Shown here in pieces: positions 1-7,476 of a stretch of DNA of 64,000 nt. The translations under genes were made by a program, and so were the position numbers. The notes below the pieces were generated by a model. That model saw only the letters and a program-made list of their open reading frames with translations, was not told where the DNA came from and did no database searches. This DNA is from Arthrobacter sp. Soil763. Lineage in GTDB: Bacteria > Actinomycetota > Actinomycetes > Actinomycetales > Micrococcaceae. Where the stretch lies: the NCBI RefSeq assembly GCF_001428365.1, contig NZ_LMSH01000001.1:607255-671254 (forward strand). Direction: 5' to 3'. Each line of letters begins with the position of its first letter. Position 1 is the stretch's first letter.

Positions 1-85
1 CGAGCTGCTCCGCGCCGTTGGCGCCGGTATTGACGAGGTTGACCACTGACCGCAGCGCAACTTCCGTGTCAGGGGCAAAGACCAT
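1..85 (-). CDS. CGNR zinc-finger / ABATE-type regulator, N-terminal fragment
   Basis: Only the first 28 codons lie in the window; the gene runs off the left edge. The ATG at 85 is preceded by AAGGAGT at a 4-nt distance. The peptide begins MVFAPDTEVALRSVVNLVNT, which I recognise as the usual start of actinobacterial ABATE-domain/CGNR zinc-finger proteins, annotated as putative stress-related transcription regulators. It is divergent from the EamA transporter at 157, an arrangement I associate with this family. Because the zinc-finger C-terminus is outside the window, the call rests on the N-terminus and context only. Confidence 0.6.
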   Translation of the reverse strand, partial: MVFAPDTEVALRSVVNLVNTGANGAEQL

Positions 86-156
86 CTTGACTCCTTACGT
101 CGACCGCGCGTACTGTCATGAGCAACACCCTACTTTACTCCTGACAGGAGGAGCCC

Positions 157-1206
157 GTGTCTGCCGCACGCCGCCCCGCCGTGGCTCCGGCCACCCACCC
201 CGCACCGGCTACCCGGACTCCTGCCCCGGCCCCCGGAACGGCCGCTGCGGGTTTCCTGGCCTCGGGCCTTGGGGTGGCGCTGTTCTCCTCGGCGGTGTTC
301 GGACTGTCCGGCTCCTTCGCGAAGGCGCTGCTGGAGACCGGCTGGACCCCCGGAGCCGCGGTCACCGCCCGGCTCAGCGGCGCCGCCCTGGTCCTGGCCG
401 TGCCGGCCGCCGTCGCGCTGCGGGGCCGGTGGCACCAGCTACGCGACAACTGGCTTACGGTCCTGCTCTTCGGCCTGATCGGCGTCGCCGCCTGCCAGTT
501 GTTCTACTTCAACGCCGTCGCCCGCCTGTCGGTCGGCGTCGCCCTTCTGCTTGAATACCTCGCCCCCGTGATGATCGTCCTCTGGCTATGGGTGGCCAGC
601 CGGCGGAAGCCCCGGCCCCTGACGATCGCCGGAACGCTGCTGTCCCTCGCGGGCCTGGTCCTGGTGCTGGACCTGACCGGGGCGGTCAAGATCGACGTCA
701 TCGGCGTGCTTTGGGGCGTTGCCGCCGCCGTATGCCTGGCGGTCTACTTCTTCATCACGGCCAAAGAGAACGACACTCTGCCGCCGATCGTGCTGGCGTC
801 GGGCGGGTTGATGGTGGGCGCGGCGGTGATGTGGCTGGCAGCGGCCACGGGCCTGCTGCCCATGGCCGCCGGCACGGCGGAGACCAGGCTCGGCCCGTGG
901 ATCACGCCGTGGTGGGTCCCGCTCGCCGGACTGGTCCTCCTCGCGACCGTGCTGGCCTACGTGTCGGGGATCGTGGCCGCGCGGGCCCTGGGGTCCAAGG
1001 TCGCGTCCTTCGTCTCACTGACCGAGGTCCTGTTCGCCGTCATCTGGGCCTGGCTGCTGCTGGCCGAACTCCCCGGCCCGGTCCAGCTCCTCGGCGGGCT
1101 GCTGATTGTCGGCGGTGTGGTGCTGGTGCGCTGGGACGAGCTGCGGATCCCTGCGCCGCCCGCGGCCGAACTGGACCACGCCAACGACGTCGAACCCGTC
1201 CCCTAA
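157..1206 (+). CDS. EamA/DMT-family transporter
   Basis: A 349-residue inner-membrane protein of the drug/metabolite transporter superfamily, probably an exporter of a small metabolite. The hydrophobic pattern fits about ten membrane helices arranged as two EamA repeats (roughly residues 28-170 and 180-325), separated by a short polar segment containing AKENDTLP. The first 30 residues are Ala/Pro-rich and probably cytosolic. The GTG start has a strong AGGAGG six bases upstream. It is divergent from the CGNR-type gene, which may regulate it. The transported substrate cannot be told from the sequence. Confidence 0.85.
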   Translation: MSAARRPAVAPATHPAPATRTPAPAPGTAAAGFLASGLGVALFSSAVFGLSGSFAKALLETGWTPGAAVTARLSGAALVLAVPAAVALRGRWHQLRDNWLTVLLFGLIGVAACQLFYFNAVARLSVGVALLLEYLAPVMIVLWLWVASRRKPRPLTIAGTLLSLAGLVLVLDLTGAVKIDVIGVLWGVAAAVCLAVYFFITAKENDTLPPIVLASGGLMVGAAVMWLAAATGLLPMAAGTAETRLGPWITPWWVPLAGLVLLATVLAYVSGIVAARALGSKVASFVSLTEVLFAVIWAWLLLAELPGPVQLLGGLLIVGGVVLVRWDELRIPAPPAAELDHANDVEPVP

Positions 1207-1258
1207 CCCGGGCAGACCGGCAGTGCTGCTGCCCCGGCGTCCGCGGTCCGGGGACGCC

Positions 1259-1289
1259 GATGGCCCGGACGCGGGGCGTCCGGGCCATC
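1259..1289. terminator. Strong hairpin between convergent genes
   Basis: A perfect 13-bp stem (1259-1271 pairing with 1277-1289) with a 5-nt loop lies between the convergent EamA and WXG100 genes. A smaller stem (1236-1242 with 1252-1258) sits next to it. Neither strand has a long T-run, so this is a probable bidirectional terminator without a classical U-tract. Confidence 0.55.
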
Positions 1290-1320
1290 GAAGACCATCG
1301 TCGGGAAAAGCAGCCCGCCC

Positions 1321-1587
1321 CTAGCGGGTGGAGGCGCCTTCCTGGTCGCTGGCGTTGCGGTTGGCCTGCTGGCTGGCCTGCTGCAGCGCCTGCGAAATAC
1401 GCGACAAGTTCGCGACGTGCTCGCCGTTCCACTCGTTACGGAACTTATCGGCATCCGGACCCAGCCACTGCGTCCCGGCCAGAACCTTGGTCAGGATCGA
1501 CCGCTGGTTATCGATCTCCTGCGCACCGGCCTGCAGCTTCGTGCCCAGAACCTTGAGCTGATCAACATCTGCACCCCAAATAGCCAT
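1321..1587 (-). CDS. WXG100-family ESX/type VII secretion protein
   Basis: An 88-residue ESAT-6-like protein. Two predicted helices flank the turn around WLGPDADKFRNEW (about residues 41-53), where the WXG motif appears as W-L-G. The length and all-helical character match WXG100 proteins, which form helical-hairpin dimers and are exported by ESX systems. The start ATG at 1587 follows AAGGAGAC. No ESX ATPase or membrane component is in the window. The first 24 codons and the ribosome-binding site are exactly duplicated immediately upstream (see the repeat at 1516-1707). Confidence 0.85.
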   Translation of the reverse strand: MAIWGADVDQLKVLGTKLQAGAQEIDNQRSILTKVLAGTQWLGPDADKFRNEWNGEHVANLSRISQALQQASQQANRNASDQEGASTR

Positions 1588-1707
1588 TCGAAAAGTCTCC
1601 TTAGTTCACCGCTCCTGCGCACCGGCCTGCAGCTTCGTGCCCAGAACCTTGAGCTGATCAACATCTGCACCCCAAATAGCCATTCGAAAAGTCTCCTTAG
1701 TTCACCG
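1516..1707. repeat. Perfect 96-bp tandem duplication over the WXG100 gene start
   Basis: Bases 1516-1611 and 1612-1707 are identical head-to-tail copies. Each copy carries, on the minus strand, the ribosome-binding site AAGGAGAC and the first 24 codons of the WXG100 gene. The unit is 32 codons long. No base differs between the copies, so the duplication is very recent, under gene conversion, or an assembly artefact. Confidence 0.95.
1606..1683 (-). pseudogene. Truncated WXG100 N-terminus (25 codons) made by the duplication
   Basis: The upstream repeat copy has its own ribosome-binding site and ATG (1683). It encodes the same first 24 residues as the intact WXG100 protein, then Arg and a TGA at the copy junction. 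The predicted 25-residue peptide starts MAIWGADVDQLKVLG. It could be translated and act as a leader to the intact gene 19 bp further on, or be a non-functional fragment. I favour a duplication remnant. Confidence 0.6.
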
Positions 1708-1837
1708 GACCCGACCCCGTCGGCATCCCCAGCGGCCCCCGGCTGTTCCGGAAGATCCAATGCCTCGAACCTACCCGACCGCGCGAACCACTGTCGATGG
1801 GCACCCCTCCCCATCCCGCGGCCGCCCCGTCCGGTGG

Positions 1838-4108
1838 CTACTTCCCGAAGTTCCGCAGCCGCAGCGAGTTGGCGACCACCAGCACCGAACTGGCCGCCAT
1901 GGCGGCGCCGGCAACCATCGGGTTGAGCAGGCCCAGGGCCGCCACCGGAATGCCGACCGCGTTGTAGAAGAACGCCCAGAAGAGGTTCGTCTTGATCGTC
2001 GCGAGGGTCTGGCGGGAGAGCCCGATGGCCAGGGCCACCTGTCCCAGGTCGTTGCCCATCACGGTCAGGTCGGCCGCTTCGATGGCGACGTCGGTGCCGG
2101 AGCCCATGGCGATGCCGAGGTCCGCCTGGGCCAGGGCCGCGGCGTCGTTGACGCCGTCGCCGGCCATGGCCACCGTGGCGCCGCTTTCCTGCAGCCTCCG
2201 AACCGTGTCGACCTTGCCCTCCGGAAGGACCCCGGCGAAGACATCGTCGGCCGGGATGCCGACCGCGGCGGCCACCTCGCGGGCCACTGACGTGTTGTCC
2301 CCGGTCAGCAGGACGGGCCGAAGACCCAGTTCGCGGAGCCGGGAGACAGCCGCGGCGGACCCGGGCTTCAGCGAGTCGCGCAGGCTGACGATGCCGGCCG
2401 GGCTGCCGTCCACGGCAACCCAGATGGCGGTGGCGCCGGAGGCCTCGGCGTCGGCGAGGGCGGCCTGTTCCGGGCCGGAGAGCGTGATGCCGTTGTCCTG
2501 CAGCCAGCCGGCCCGGCCGACCAGGACCCGGTGTCCCTCGACGGTGCCGAGGACGCCGCCGCCGGGGGCCGAGTCGAAGTCCGTGACGGCGGGCAGCCGG
2601 ACGCCTGCGGTCCGGCCGCCCGCTGCTTCCAGCGCCGCAGCGGCGATGGCCCGCGCGATGGGGTGCTCGGAGGCCGTCTCCGCCGCCCCGGCGAGCTGCA
2701 GGACCTGCGCCTCGCCGAACGGCGCGAACGCCCGGGTGCCGGCGACCGCCAGGTGGCCGGTGGTGACGGTGCCGGTTTTGTCCAGCACGATCGTGTCCAC
2801 GGTGCGGGTGTCCTCGAGCACCTGCGGGCCCTTGATCAGGATGCCCAGCTGGGCGCCGCGGCCGGTGCCGGTGAGCAGGCCGACCGGGGTCGCGAGGCCC
2901 AGGGCGCACGGGCAGGCGATGACGAGCACCGCGACGGCGGCGGTGAACGCGGCGCGCAGTTCGGCGTCGCTGATCCCGGGCCCGGCGGCAAGCAGCCAGC
3001 CCCCGAAGGTAAGCGCGGCAATCGCGAGGACCACCGGGACGAAGACCGCGCTGATGCGGTCGGCCAGCCGGGCGATCGGGGCCTTTCCGGATTGCGCCTG
3101 GGAAACCAGCCGGCCCATCTGGGCGAGGGTGGTGTCGGCGCCGACGCGGGTGGCGCGGACCAGGATCCGCCCCGAGGTGTTGATGGTGGCACCGGTGACC
3201 TGGCTGTCCGGGCCGACCTCCACCGGAACCGACTCGCCGGTGACCAGGGAGGCGTCGACCGCCGAGGACCCTTCGATCACGACGCCGTCGGTGGCGATCT
3301 TCTCGCCGGGGCGGACGACGAGGATGTCCCCGGCCCGGAGCCGTTCGGCGGGCACCTGGTATTCGTCGCCGTCGCGCAACACGGTCGCTTCCTTGGCGCC
3401 AAGCTCCAGCAGCGCCTTGAGGGCGTTGCCGGCCTTCTGTTTGGCGTTCGCCTCCAGGTGCCGGCCGAGCAGCAGAAAGGTGGTGACGACGGCGGCCACC
3501 TCAAAGTACAGGCCGCCGCCGCCCATTCCCTCCATGCCGGGATGTTCGGTCAGGCGGGGGTCGGCCAGCAGTTGCCAGGCCGAAAAAACGTACGCGGCGG
3601 TCACGCCGATGGACACCAGGGTGTCCATCGTGGAGGACAGGTGCCGGGCGTTGACCAGCGCCGCGCGGTGGAAGGGCCACGCCGCCCAGCTGACCACCGG
3701 CAGGGCCAGGGCGGCGGCCACCCAGCCCCAGTGCGGGAACTGGGCGGCCGGGAGCATCGAGAGCACAAAGACCGGGACGGTGAGCGCGGCCGCCACCTGC
3801 AGCCGCCGCTTCAGCGGGCCGGTTCCGGCCCCGCCGTCGCGTTCGCCGGAGCCCGCGGACGCCTGGGCCTGCCTGACCGTCGCCTTGTAGCCGGCGGCGT
3901 TGACGGTGGCCGTGATCTGTTCGTCCGTGACGTCGGCCGGAACGGTGACGCGGGCCGACTCCAGCGGGAGGTTCACCACGGCCTGCACCCCGTCGAGCTT
4001 CCCGAGCTTGCGTTCCACCCGGCCGACGCAGGACGCGCAGGTCATGCCCTCGATGTCGAGTTCAATCACCCGGCTTCCGGGCTGGCCCAGCAGTTGAGTA
4101 TTGCTCAC
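1838..4108 (-). CDS. copA: Copper-translocating P1B-type ATPase
   Basis: A 756-residue heavy-metal P-type ATPase that exports Cu(I) across the cytoplasmic membrane. The N-terminal HMA domain carries GMTCASC (Cys24, Cys27). Membrane helices follow, then the TGES actuator loop, the metal-site CPC motif (Cys399-Pro-Cys401) in the sixth helix of the P1B topology, the phosphorylated Asp443 in DKTGT, and the hinge motif GDGVND (650-655). Length is normal for the family. It is the last gene of csoR-copZ-copA, and the CPC motif together with the CsoR partner supports copper rather than zinc. It is probably derepressed by Cu(I) through the operators at 4855-4896. Confidence 0.93.
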   Translation of the reverse strand: MSNTQLLGQPGSRVIELDIEGMTCASCVGRVERKLGKLDGVQAVVNLPLESARVTVPADVTDEQITATVNAAGYKATVRQAQASAGSGERDGGAGTGPLKRRLQVAAALTVPVFVLSMLPAAQFPHWGWVAAALALPVVSWAAWPFHRAALVNARHLSSTMDTLVSIGVTAAYVFSAWQLLADPRLTEHPGMEGMGGGGLYFEVAAVVTTFLLLGRHLEANAKQKAGNALKALLELGAKEATVLRDGDEYQVPAERLRAGDILVVRPGEKIATDGVVIEGSSAVDASLVTGESVPVEVGPDSQVTGATINTSGRILVRATRVGADTTLAQMGRLVSQAQSGKAPIARLADRISAVFVPVVLAIAALTFGGWLLAAGPGISDAELRAAFTAAVAVLVIACPCALGLATPVGLLTGTGRGAQLGILIKGPQVLEDTRTVDTIVLDKTGTVTTGHLAVAGTRAFAPFGEAQVLQLAGAAETASEHPIARAIAAAALEAAGGRTAGVRLPAVTDFDSAPGGGVLGTVEGHRVLVGRAGWLQDNGITLSGPEQAALADAEASGATAIWVAVDGSPAGIVSLRDSLKPGSAAAVSRLRELGLRPVLLTGDNTSVAREVAAAVGIPADDVFAGVLPEGKVDTVRRLQESGATVAMAGDGVNDAAALAQADLGIAMGSGTDVAIEAADLTVMGNDLGQVALAIGLSRQTLATIKTNLFWAFFYNAVGIPVAALGLLNPMVAGAAMAASSVLVVANSLRLRNFGK

Positions 4109-4208
4109 GGAATGCTCCCTCTGTCCTGGTAGTGCTGTCGTCGTGCTGTTCTGATCCTGCTCCGGCGCCGTCGTGGCCGGAGCTCCGCCTGCTCCGGCGG
4201 CGTCCGGC

Positions 4209-4439
4209 TCAGGCCTCGTTGGCCACGACGAGGTAGCCGGCCTCGGCGACGGCTTCGCCGATTTCGGCGGGGGACAGGGCCTTCTCCGAGGTGATGGTGA
4301 CGGTGGAGACGCCGCCCGCGTTGAGGTCGACGTCGACGCTCTCGACGCCGGCCAGTGCCTCCAGTTCCTCGGACACCGAGGACACGCAGTGACCGCAGGT
4401 CATGCCGGAAACTTCGATGGTGGTGGAAACGCTGCTCAT
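4209..4439 (-). CDS. copZ: Copper chaperone, HMA domain
   Basis: A 76-residue single HMA domain with a ferredoxin-like fold pattern. The Cu(I)-binding loop is GMTCGHC (Cys15, Cys18). Such proteins deliver Cu(I) to the HMA domain and transport site of CopA and can pass it to CsoR. It lies between csoR and copA on the same strand, so co-transcription is likely. Confidence 0.92.
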   Translation of the reverse strand: MSSVSTTIEVSGMTCGHCVSSVSEELEALAGVESVDVDLNAGGVSTVTITSEKALSPAEIGEAVAEAGYLVVANEA

Positions 4440-4505
4440 TGATTGCTCCTTGTTGGGTTGGGATGCTGGCTGGCCAGCTGTGAAAAACGGGAGGTGGCGG
4501 TGTCG

Positions 4506-4844
4506 CTACCGCAGCAGGCGCCCGATGGCATCGGTGGCCTCTTTGACCTTGAATTCGATGGTCCCGGCCCGCAGTTCCGGATCCGGTTCCGCGGCCGCCC
4601 CCACCACGCAGTGGCCGATGTGCTCCTCCACCAGCCCCAGGCTGACGGCGTGCAAAGCCTTGGTGACGGCAGCGACCTGGGTCAGGATGTCGATGCAGTA
4701 CTTGTCCTCGTCGACCATGCGGGCGATGCCCCGGACCTGGCCTTCGATCCGTTTGAGCCGCTTGAGGTAGGCGTCTTTATTGGCGGTGTAGCCGTGCGGC
4801 GGTTGCGGCACTTCGGCCGCTGGGGATGCGTCGGGCTCGTTCAT
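4506..4844 (-). CDS. csoR: Copper-sensing repressor, CsoR family
   Basis: A 112-residue all-helical DUF156 regulator. The Cu(I) ligands Cys50, His75 and Cys79 keep the spacing of the Mycobacterium tuberculosis CsoR triad (25 and 4 residues). CsoR tetramers bind G-tract dyads and release DNA on binding Cu(I). It is the first gene of csoR-copZ-copA, with two matching operators directly upstream, so autoregulation is expected. About 18 extra N-terminal residues are Pro/Ala-rich. Confidence 0.93.
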   Translation of the reverse strand: MNEPDASPAAEVPQPPHGYTANKDAYLKRLKRIEGQVRGIARMVDEDKYCIDILTQVAAVTKALHAVSLGLVEEHIGHCVVGAAAEPDPELRAGTIEFKVKEATDAIGRLLR

Positions 4845-4854
4845 GCAGCCAACA

Positions 4855-4896
4855 TATACCCCCTAGGGGTATCGCGCAAGTACCCTCCGGGGGTAT
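4855..4896 (-). promoter_or_regulatory. Tandem CsoR operators
   Basis: Two GC-tract dyads precede csoR: ATACCCCCTAGGGGTAT at 4856-4872 and TACCCTCCGGGGGTAT at 4881-4896. Both fit the TACCC...GGGTA form of CsoR sites. Centre-to-centre spacing is about 25 bp, or between two and two and a half helical turns. Confidence 0.85.
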
Positions 4897-4940
4897 CGCT
4901 GACGGTTACCAGCAGCAAGGCCGGCCCGGAAAACAAAAGA

Positions 4941-4979
4941 GCTCCGGAGTGCGTTATTGGGGGATACGCACTCCGGAGC
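4941..4979 (-). terminator. Rho-independent terminator after the UspA-like gene
   Basis: A perfect 14-bp inverted repeat (4941-4954 with 4966-4979) has an 11-nt loop. On the minus strand it is followed by TCTTTTGTTTT. It ends transcripts from the gene at 5069-5620 before the csoR promoter. Confidence 0.8.
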
Positions 4980-5068
4980 AGCTTTGGGGTAGGGGGTTTC
5001 CCGCCTACGGACTCAACCTTACGGGGCGCCGGCGGGGTGCGCCAGCACCGCGAATAACTACTTTCGCC

Positions 5069-5620
5069 TTATTTTCCCGAGCCCTCCGCGCCGTGCGCGC
5101 CCCGGGCCGGGACGATCAGCACGGGCCGGTCCTGATGGCGGCTGAGCCAGGCGGCCACGGAGCCATTGAGTGCCGCCGAGACCCGGTGACCGAACCCCGG
5201 TTCGGGCGTGCCGACGACGATCATGGCCGCGCCGGTCTCGGCCGCCAATCGGCCCAGCGCCCGGGCGGGATCACCGGCCAGCGTCCGCAGGCTCCATTCG
5301 ACCCCGAGGCTGTCACAGACGGCGGCGACGGCGGAGCTGAGTTCCTCGCTGACGGCCCGGATCTGGGCGCTGTCCGCTTCGGGGTGGAGGGACAGTCGGT
5401 GGGCGGACCGCGCCGGATCCCATTCGACGAGGAAGCTGGCTTCGTCCACGTAGGCGCAAACCAGCGGCACGCCGAGCCTGCCGGCCAGGGCGGCCGCGGT
5501 TTCGAGCAGGGCAGGAGTCTGGCCGGGCAGAAGGCCCGCAACCAGCGGCGCGGGACCGGATGGGGCGGCAGGCATGCCCCATGATCGGCCCGCGGCGCCG
5601 GCCCCGGCTAGGGTATTCAT
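5069..5620 (-). CDS. Universal stress protein family
   Basis: A 183-residue single UspA domain in the cytoplasm. The C-terminal part has the nucleotide-loop pattern of ATP-binding Usp proteins: VVGTPEPG, then about ten residues later LNGSVAAWL, and it ends with the usual RPVLIVP strand. A later Met at 5575 would remove 15 N-terminal residues of low similarity and is an alternative start. It is monocistronic, with its own terminator. The specific stress role cannot be read from the sequence. Confidence 0.8.
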   Translation of the reverse strand: MNTLAGAGAAGRSWGMPAAPSGPAPLVAGLLPGQTPALLETAAALAGRLGVPLVCAYVDEASFLVEWDPARSAHRLSLHPEADSAQIRAVSEELSSAVAAVCDSLGVEWSLRTLAGDPARALGRLAAETGAAMIVVGTPEPGFGHRVSAALNGSVAAWLSRHQDRPVLIVPARGAHGAEGSGK

Positions 5621-5760
5621 CCCCGGGTGGCGCCGCCCCTGCGGCGAGCCTTGAACATCCCCGGCCGGCGGGCCTACGGTTGAAGCACCCGGGGACGGCG
5701 CGGGGCGCCGGGCAGGACGGTGACCGCAACGCCGGGACCGTGCGGCAGGGAGGCGGGCCG

Positions 5761-5961
5761 ATGGAAATCTACATGTGGTGGCTGGACCTGGATCTGGCCA
5801 GCAAGGAGTGGCTGCGGGAGAACCTGCGCGCCGAGGAACTGCCGCTGCCGGTGCTGCAGGGCATCGCGGAAGCCGGCGGCCCCCACCCGGACCGGACCAC
5901 CGGGGTGCTCAGCGCCGCGGACTGGGATTTTATCCAGACGCAGTCCGAATTCGTCGACTAA
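5761..5961 (+). CDS. Small conserved-type hypothetical protein
   Basis: A 66-residue acidic protein (starts MEIYMWWLDLD) with a good AGGGAGG ribosome-binding site 7 bases before the ATG. It has no signal peptide, membrane helix or cysteine. The leucine-rich helical pattern suggests a small globular fold. I do not recognise the family. It stands alone between the divergent UspA-like gene and the BNR-repeat gene. Confidence 0.65.
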   Translation: MEIYMWWLDLDLASKEWLRENLRAEELPLPVLQGIAEAGGPHPDRTTGVLSAADWDFIQTQSEFVD

Positions 5962-6010
5962 CCGGAAAAAAGCATTGCAGCCGCAGGGCCGCGGTGGTTG
6001 CATGTAGGGC

Positions 6011-7153
6011 ATGGCAACCGCAGACAGTTATCTTCTGGCGATCGGCACCAAAAAAGGACTCTGGCTGGCTACGAGCCCGGACCGCAGGAACTGGTCCCTG
6101 TCCGGCCCGCATTTCCTGATGAGCGAAATCCCCAGCATCGGAATCGACACCCGCGACGGACGCACCCGGATCCTGGTCGGCGTCCGCTCGGAACACTGGG
6201 GACCCACCGTCTTCCACTCCGACGACCTCGGGGACACCTGGAACGAGCCGGAGAACGGGGCAATCCGTTTCCCGGCGGACACGGACGCGGCGCTGGAGCG
6301 GGTCTGGCAGATCTACCCCGACGCCGCCTCCCGCCCCGGCGTGGTCTGGGCCGGCTGCGAGCCCATCTCGGTCTGGAAATCCACCGACGGCGGCGAGCAC
6401 TTCGAACTCAACCGCGGGCTGTGGGACCATCCCCACCGCGGCGAATGGGGTGCCGGGTACGGCGGGGCCGCCGCGCACTCGATCGTCGTCAATCCCGACG
6501 GGGCCAACGTGCATGTCGCCATGAGCACCGGCGGCGTCTACCGCTCGCTCGACGGCGGGACGAGCTGGGAGCCGCGGAACAAGGGGATCTCCGCCTACTT
6601 CAACCCCGATCCTTATCCCGAGTTCGGCCAGTGCGTGCACAAGATCGCGGCGGACGCCGCCGTCGACGGGCGCCTCTACGCGCAGAACCACCACGGCGTG
6701 TACCGCAGCGATGACAATGCCGAGAGCTGGGAATCGATCGCCGAAGGGCTGCCGGCCGACTTTGGGTTCGTCATGCTCACCCACCCCCGCCGCGCCGGCA
6801 CGGCCTGGGTCATCCCGCTGAAGGCCGACGGCGAGCGGATCCCGCCGGGCGGAAAACTCGCCGTGCACCGGACCGAAGACGCCGGGGCGAGCTGGACGCG
6901 GCTGGATGAGGGCCTCCCGGCGGCCGAATTCAATTCGGTGCTGCGCGATGCGGCGTGCGTGGATACCGCCGACCCGTCCGGCGTCTACTTCGGAACCCGC
7001 GGCGGCAGCGTGTACGCCAGCGCCGACGAGGGCGACCACTTCAACGAGGTGGCCTCGCACCTGCCGGACGTCCTGTGCGTCCGGGCCGCGGTGGTCACCG
7101 GCGCCCCCGCCGCCGGGGAACAGCAGGCCGCCGCCGCCACGGTCCCCGCCTAG
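6011..7153 (+). CDS. BNR/Asp-box repeat beta-propeller protein (sialidase/VPS10-like fold)
   Basis: A 380-residue protein with at least six Asp-box motifs of the form S/T-x-D-x-G-x-x-W/F: SDDLGDTW, STDGGEHF, SLDGGTSW, SDDNAESW, TEDAGASW and SADEGDHF. This implies a six-bladed propeller. There is no signal peptide, so it should be cytoplasmic, and the conserved arginine triad of true sialidases is not evident. Annotators often call such proteins exo-alpha-sialidase, which I would treat as a fold name only. It is followed after 9 bp by the ThiS/MoaD-like gene, suggesting a two-gene unit. Confidence 0.75.
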   Translation: MATADSYLLAIGTKKGLWLATSPDRRNWSLSGPHFLMSEIPSIGIDTRDGRTRILVGVRSEHWGPTVFHSDDLGDTWNEPENGAIRFPADTDAALERVWQIYPDAASRPGVVWAGCEPISVWKSTDGGEHFELNRGLWDHPHRGEWGAGYGGAAAHSIVVNPDGANVHVAMSTGGVYRSLDGGTSWEPRNKGISAYFNPDPYPEFGQCVHKIAADAAVDGRLYAQNHHGVYRSDDNAESWESIAEGLPADFGFVMLTHPRRAGTAWVIPLKADGERIPPGGKLAVHRTEDAGASWTRLDEGLPAAEFNSVLRDAACVDTADPSGVYFGTRGGSVYASADEGDHFNEVASHLPDVLCVRAAVVTGAPAAGEQQAAAATVPA

Positions 7154-7162
7154 GCTCCCGCC

Positions 7163-7450
7163 GTGCCGGAGATCAGCGTGGTGCTGCCCAGTGTCCTGGT
7201 GCCGCTGGCGGACGGGAAGTCACTGCTGACCGCCCCTGCGGACGCGTCCGTGACCGTGCAGTGGCTCCTGGACTTCGTGGCCGGTAACTATCCGGCCCTG
7301 TCACGGCGGCTGCGGGACGAAACCGGCGCCGTGCGGCGGTTCGTGAACATCTACGTCGGCGGCCAGGAAATCCGGCGGCTGCACGGCCTGGCGACGGAGG
7401 TCGCACCGGGCCAGGAAATCCTGATTATCCAGTCCGTCGCGGGCGGTTGA
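7163..7450 (+). CDS. MoaD/ThiS-family ubiquitin-like protein
   Basis: A 95-residue beta-grasp protein ending in Ala-Gly-Gly, the C-terminal signature that E1-like enzymes adenylate and convert to a thiocarboxylate sulfur donor. A GTG start is used, 9 bp after the BNR-repeat gene. No moa, thi or E1-like gene is nearby, so it need not serve molybdopterin or thiamine synthesis. Pairing with a propeller protein suggests a different sulfur-transfer or tagging role (inference). Confidence 0.8.
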   Translation: MPEISVVLPSVLVPLADGKSLLTAPADASVTVQWLLDFVAGNYPALSRRLRDETGAVRRFVNIYVGGQEIRRLHGLATEVAPGQEILIIQSVAGG

Positions 7451-7476
7451 CCGCACCGCAGCATCAAGGGGGAGCC

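Noticed and set aside
1992..4132. Two long plus-strand frames opposite copA.
   Set aside because: They mirror copA codon bias and have no motifs; copA has every P1B ATPase signature.
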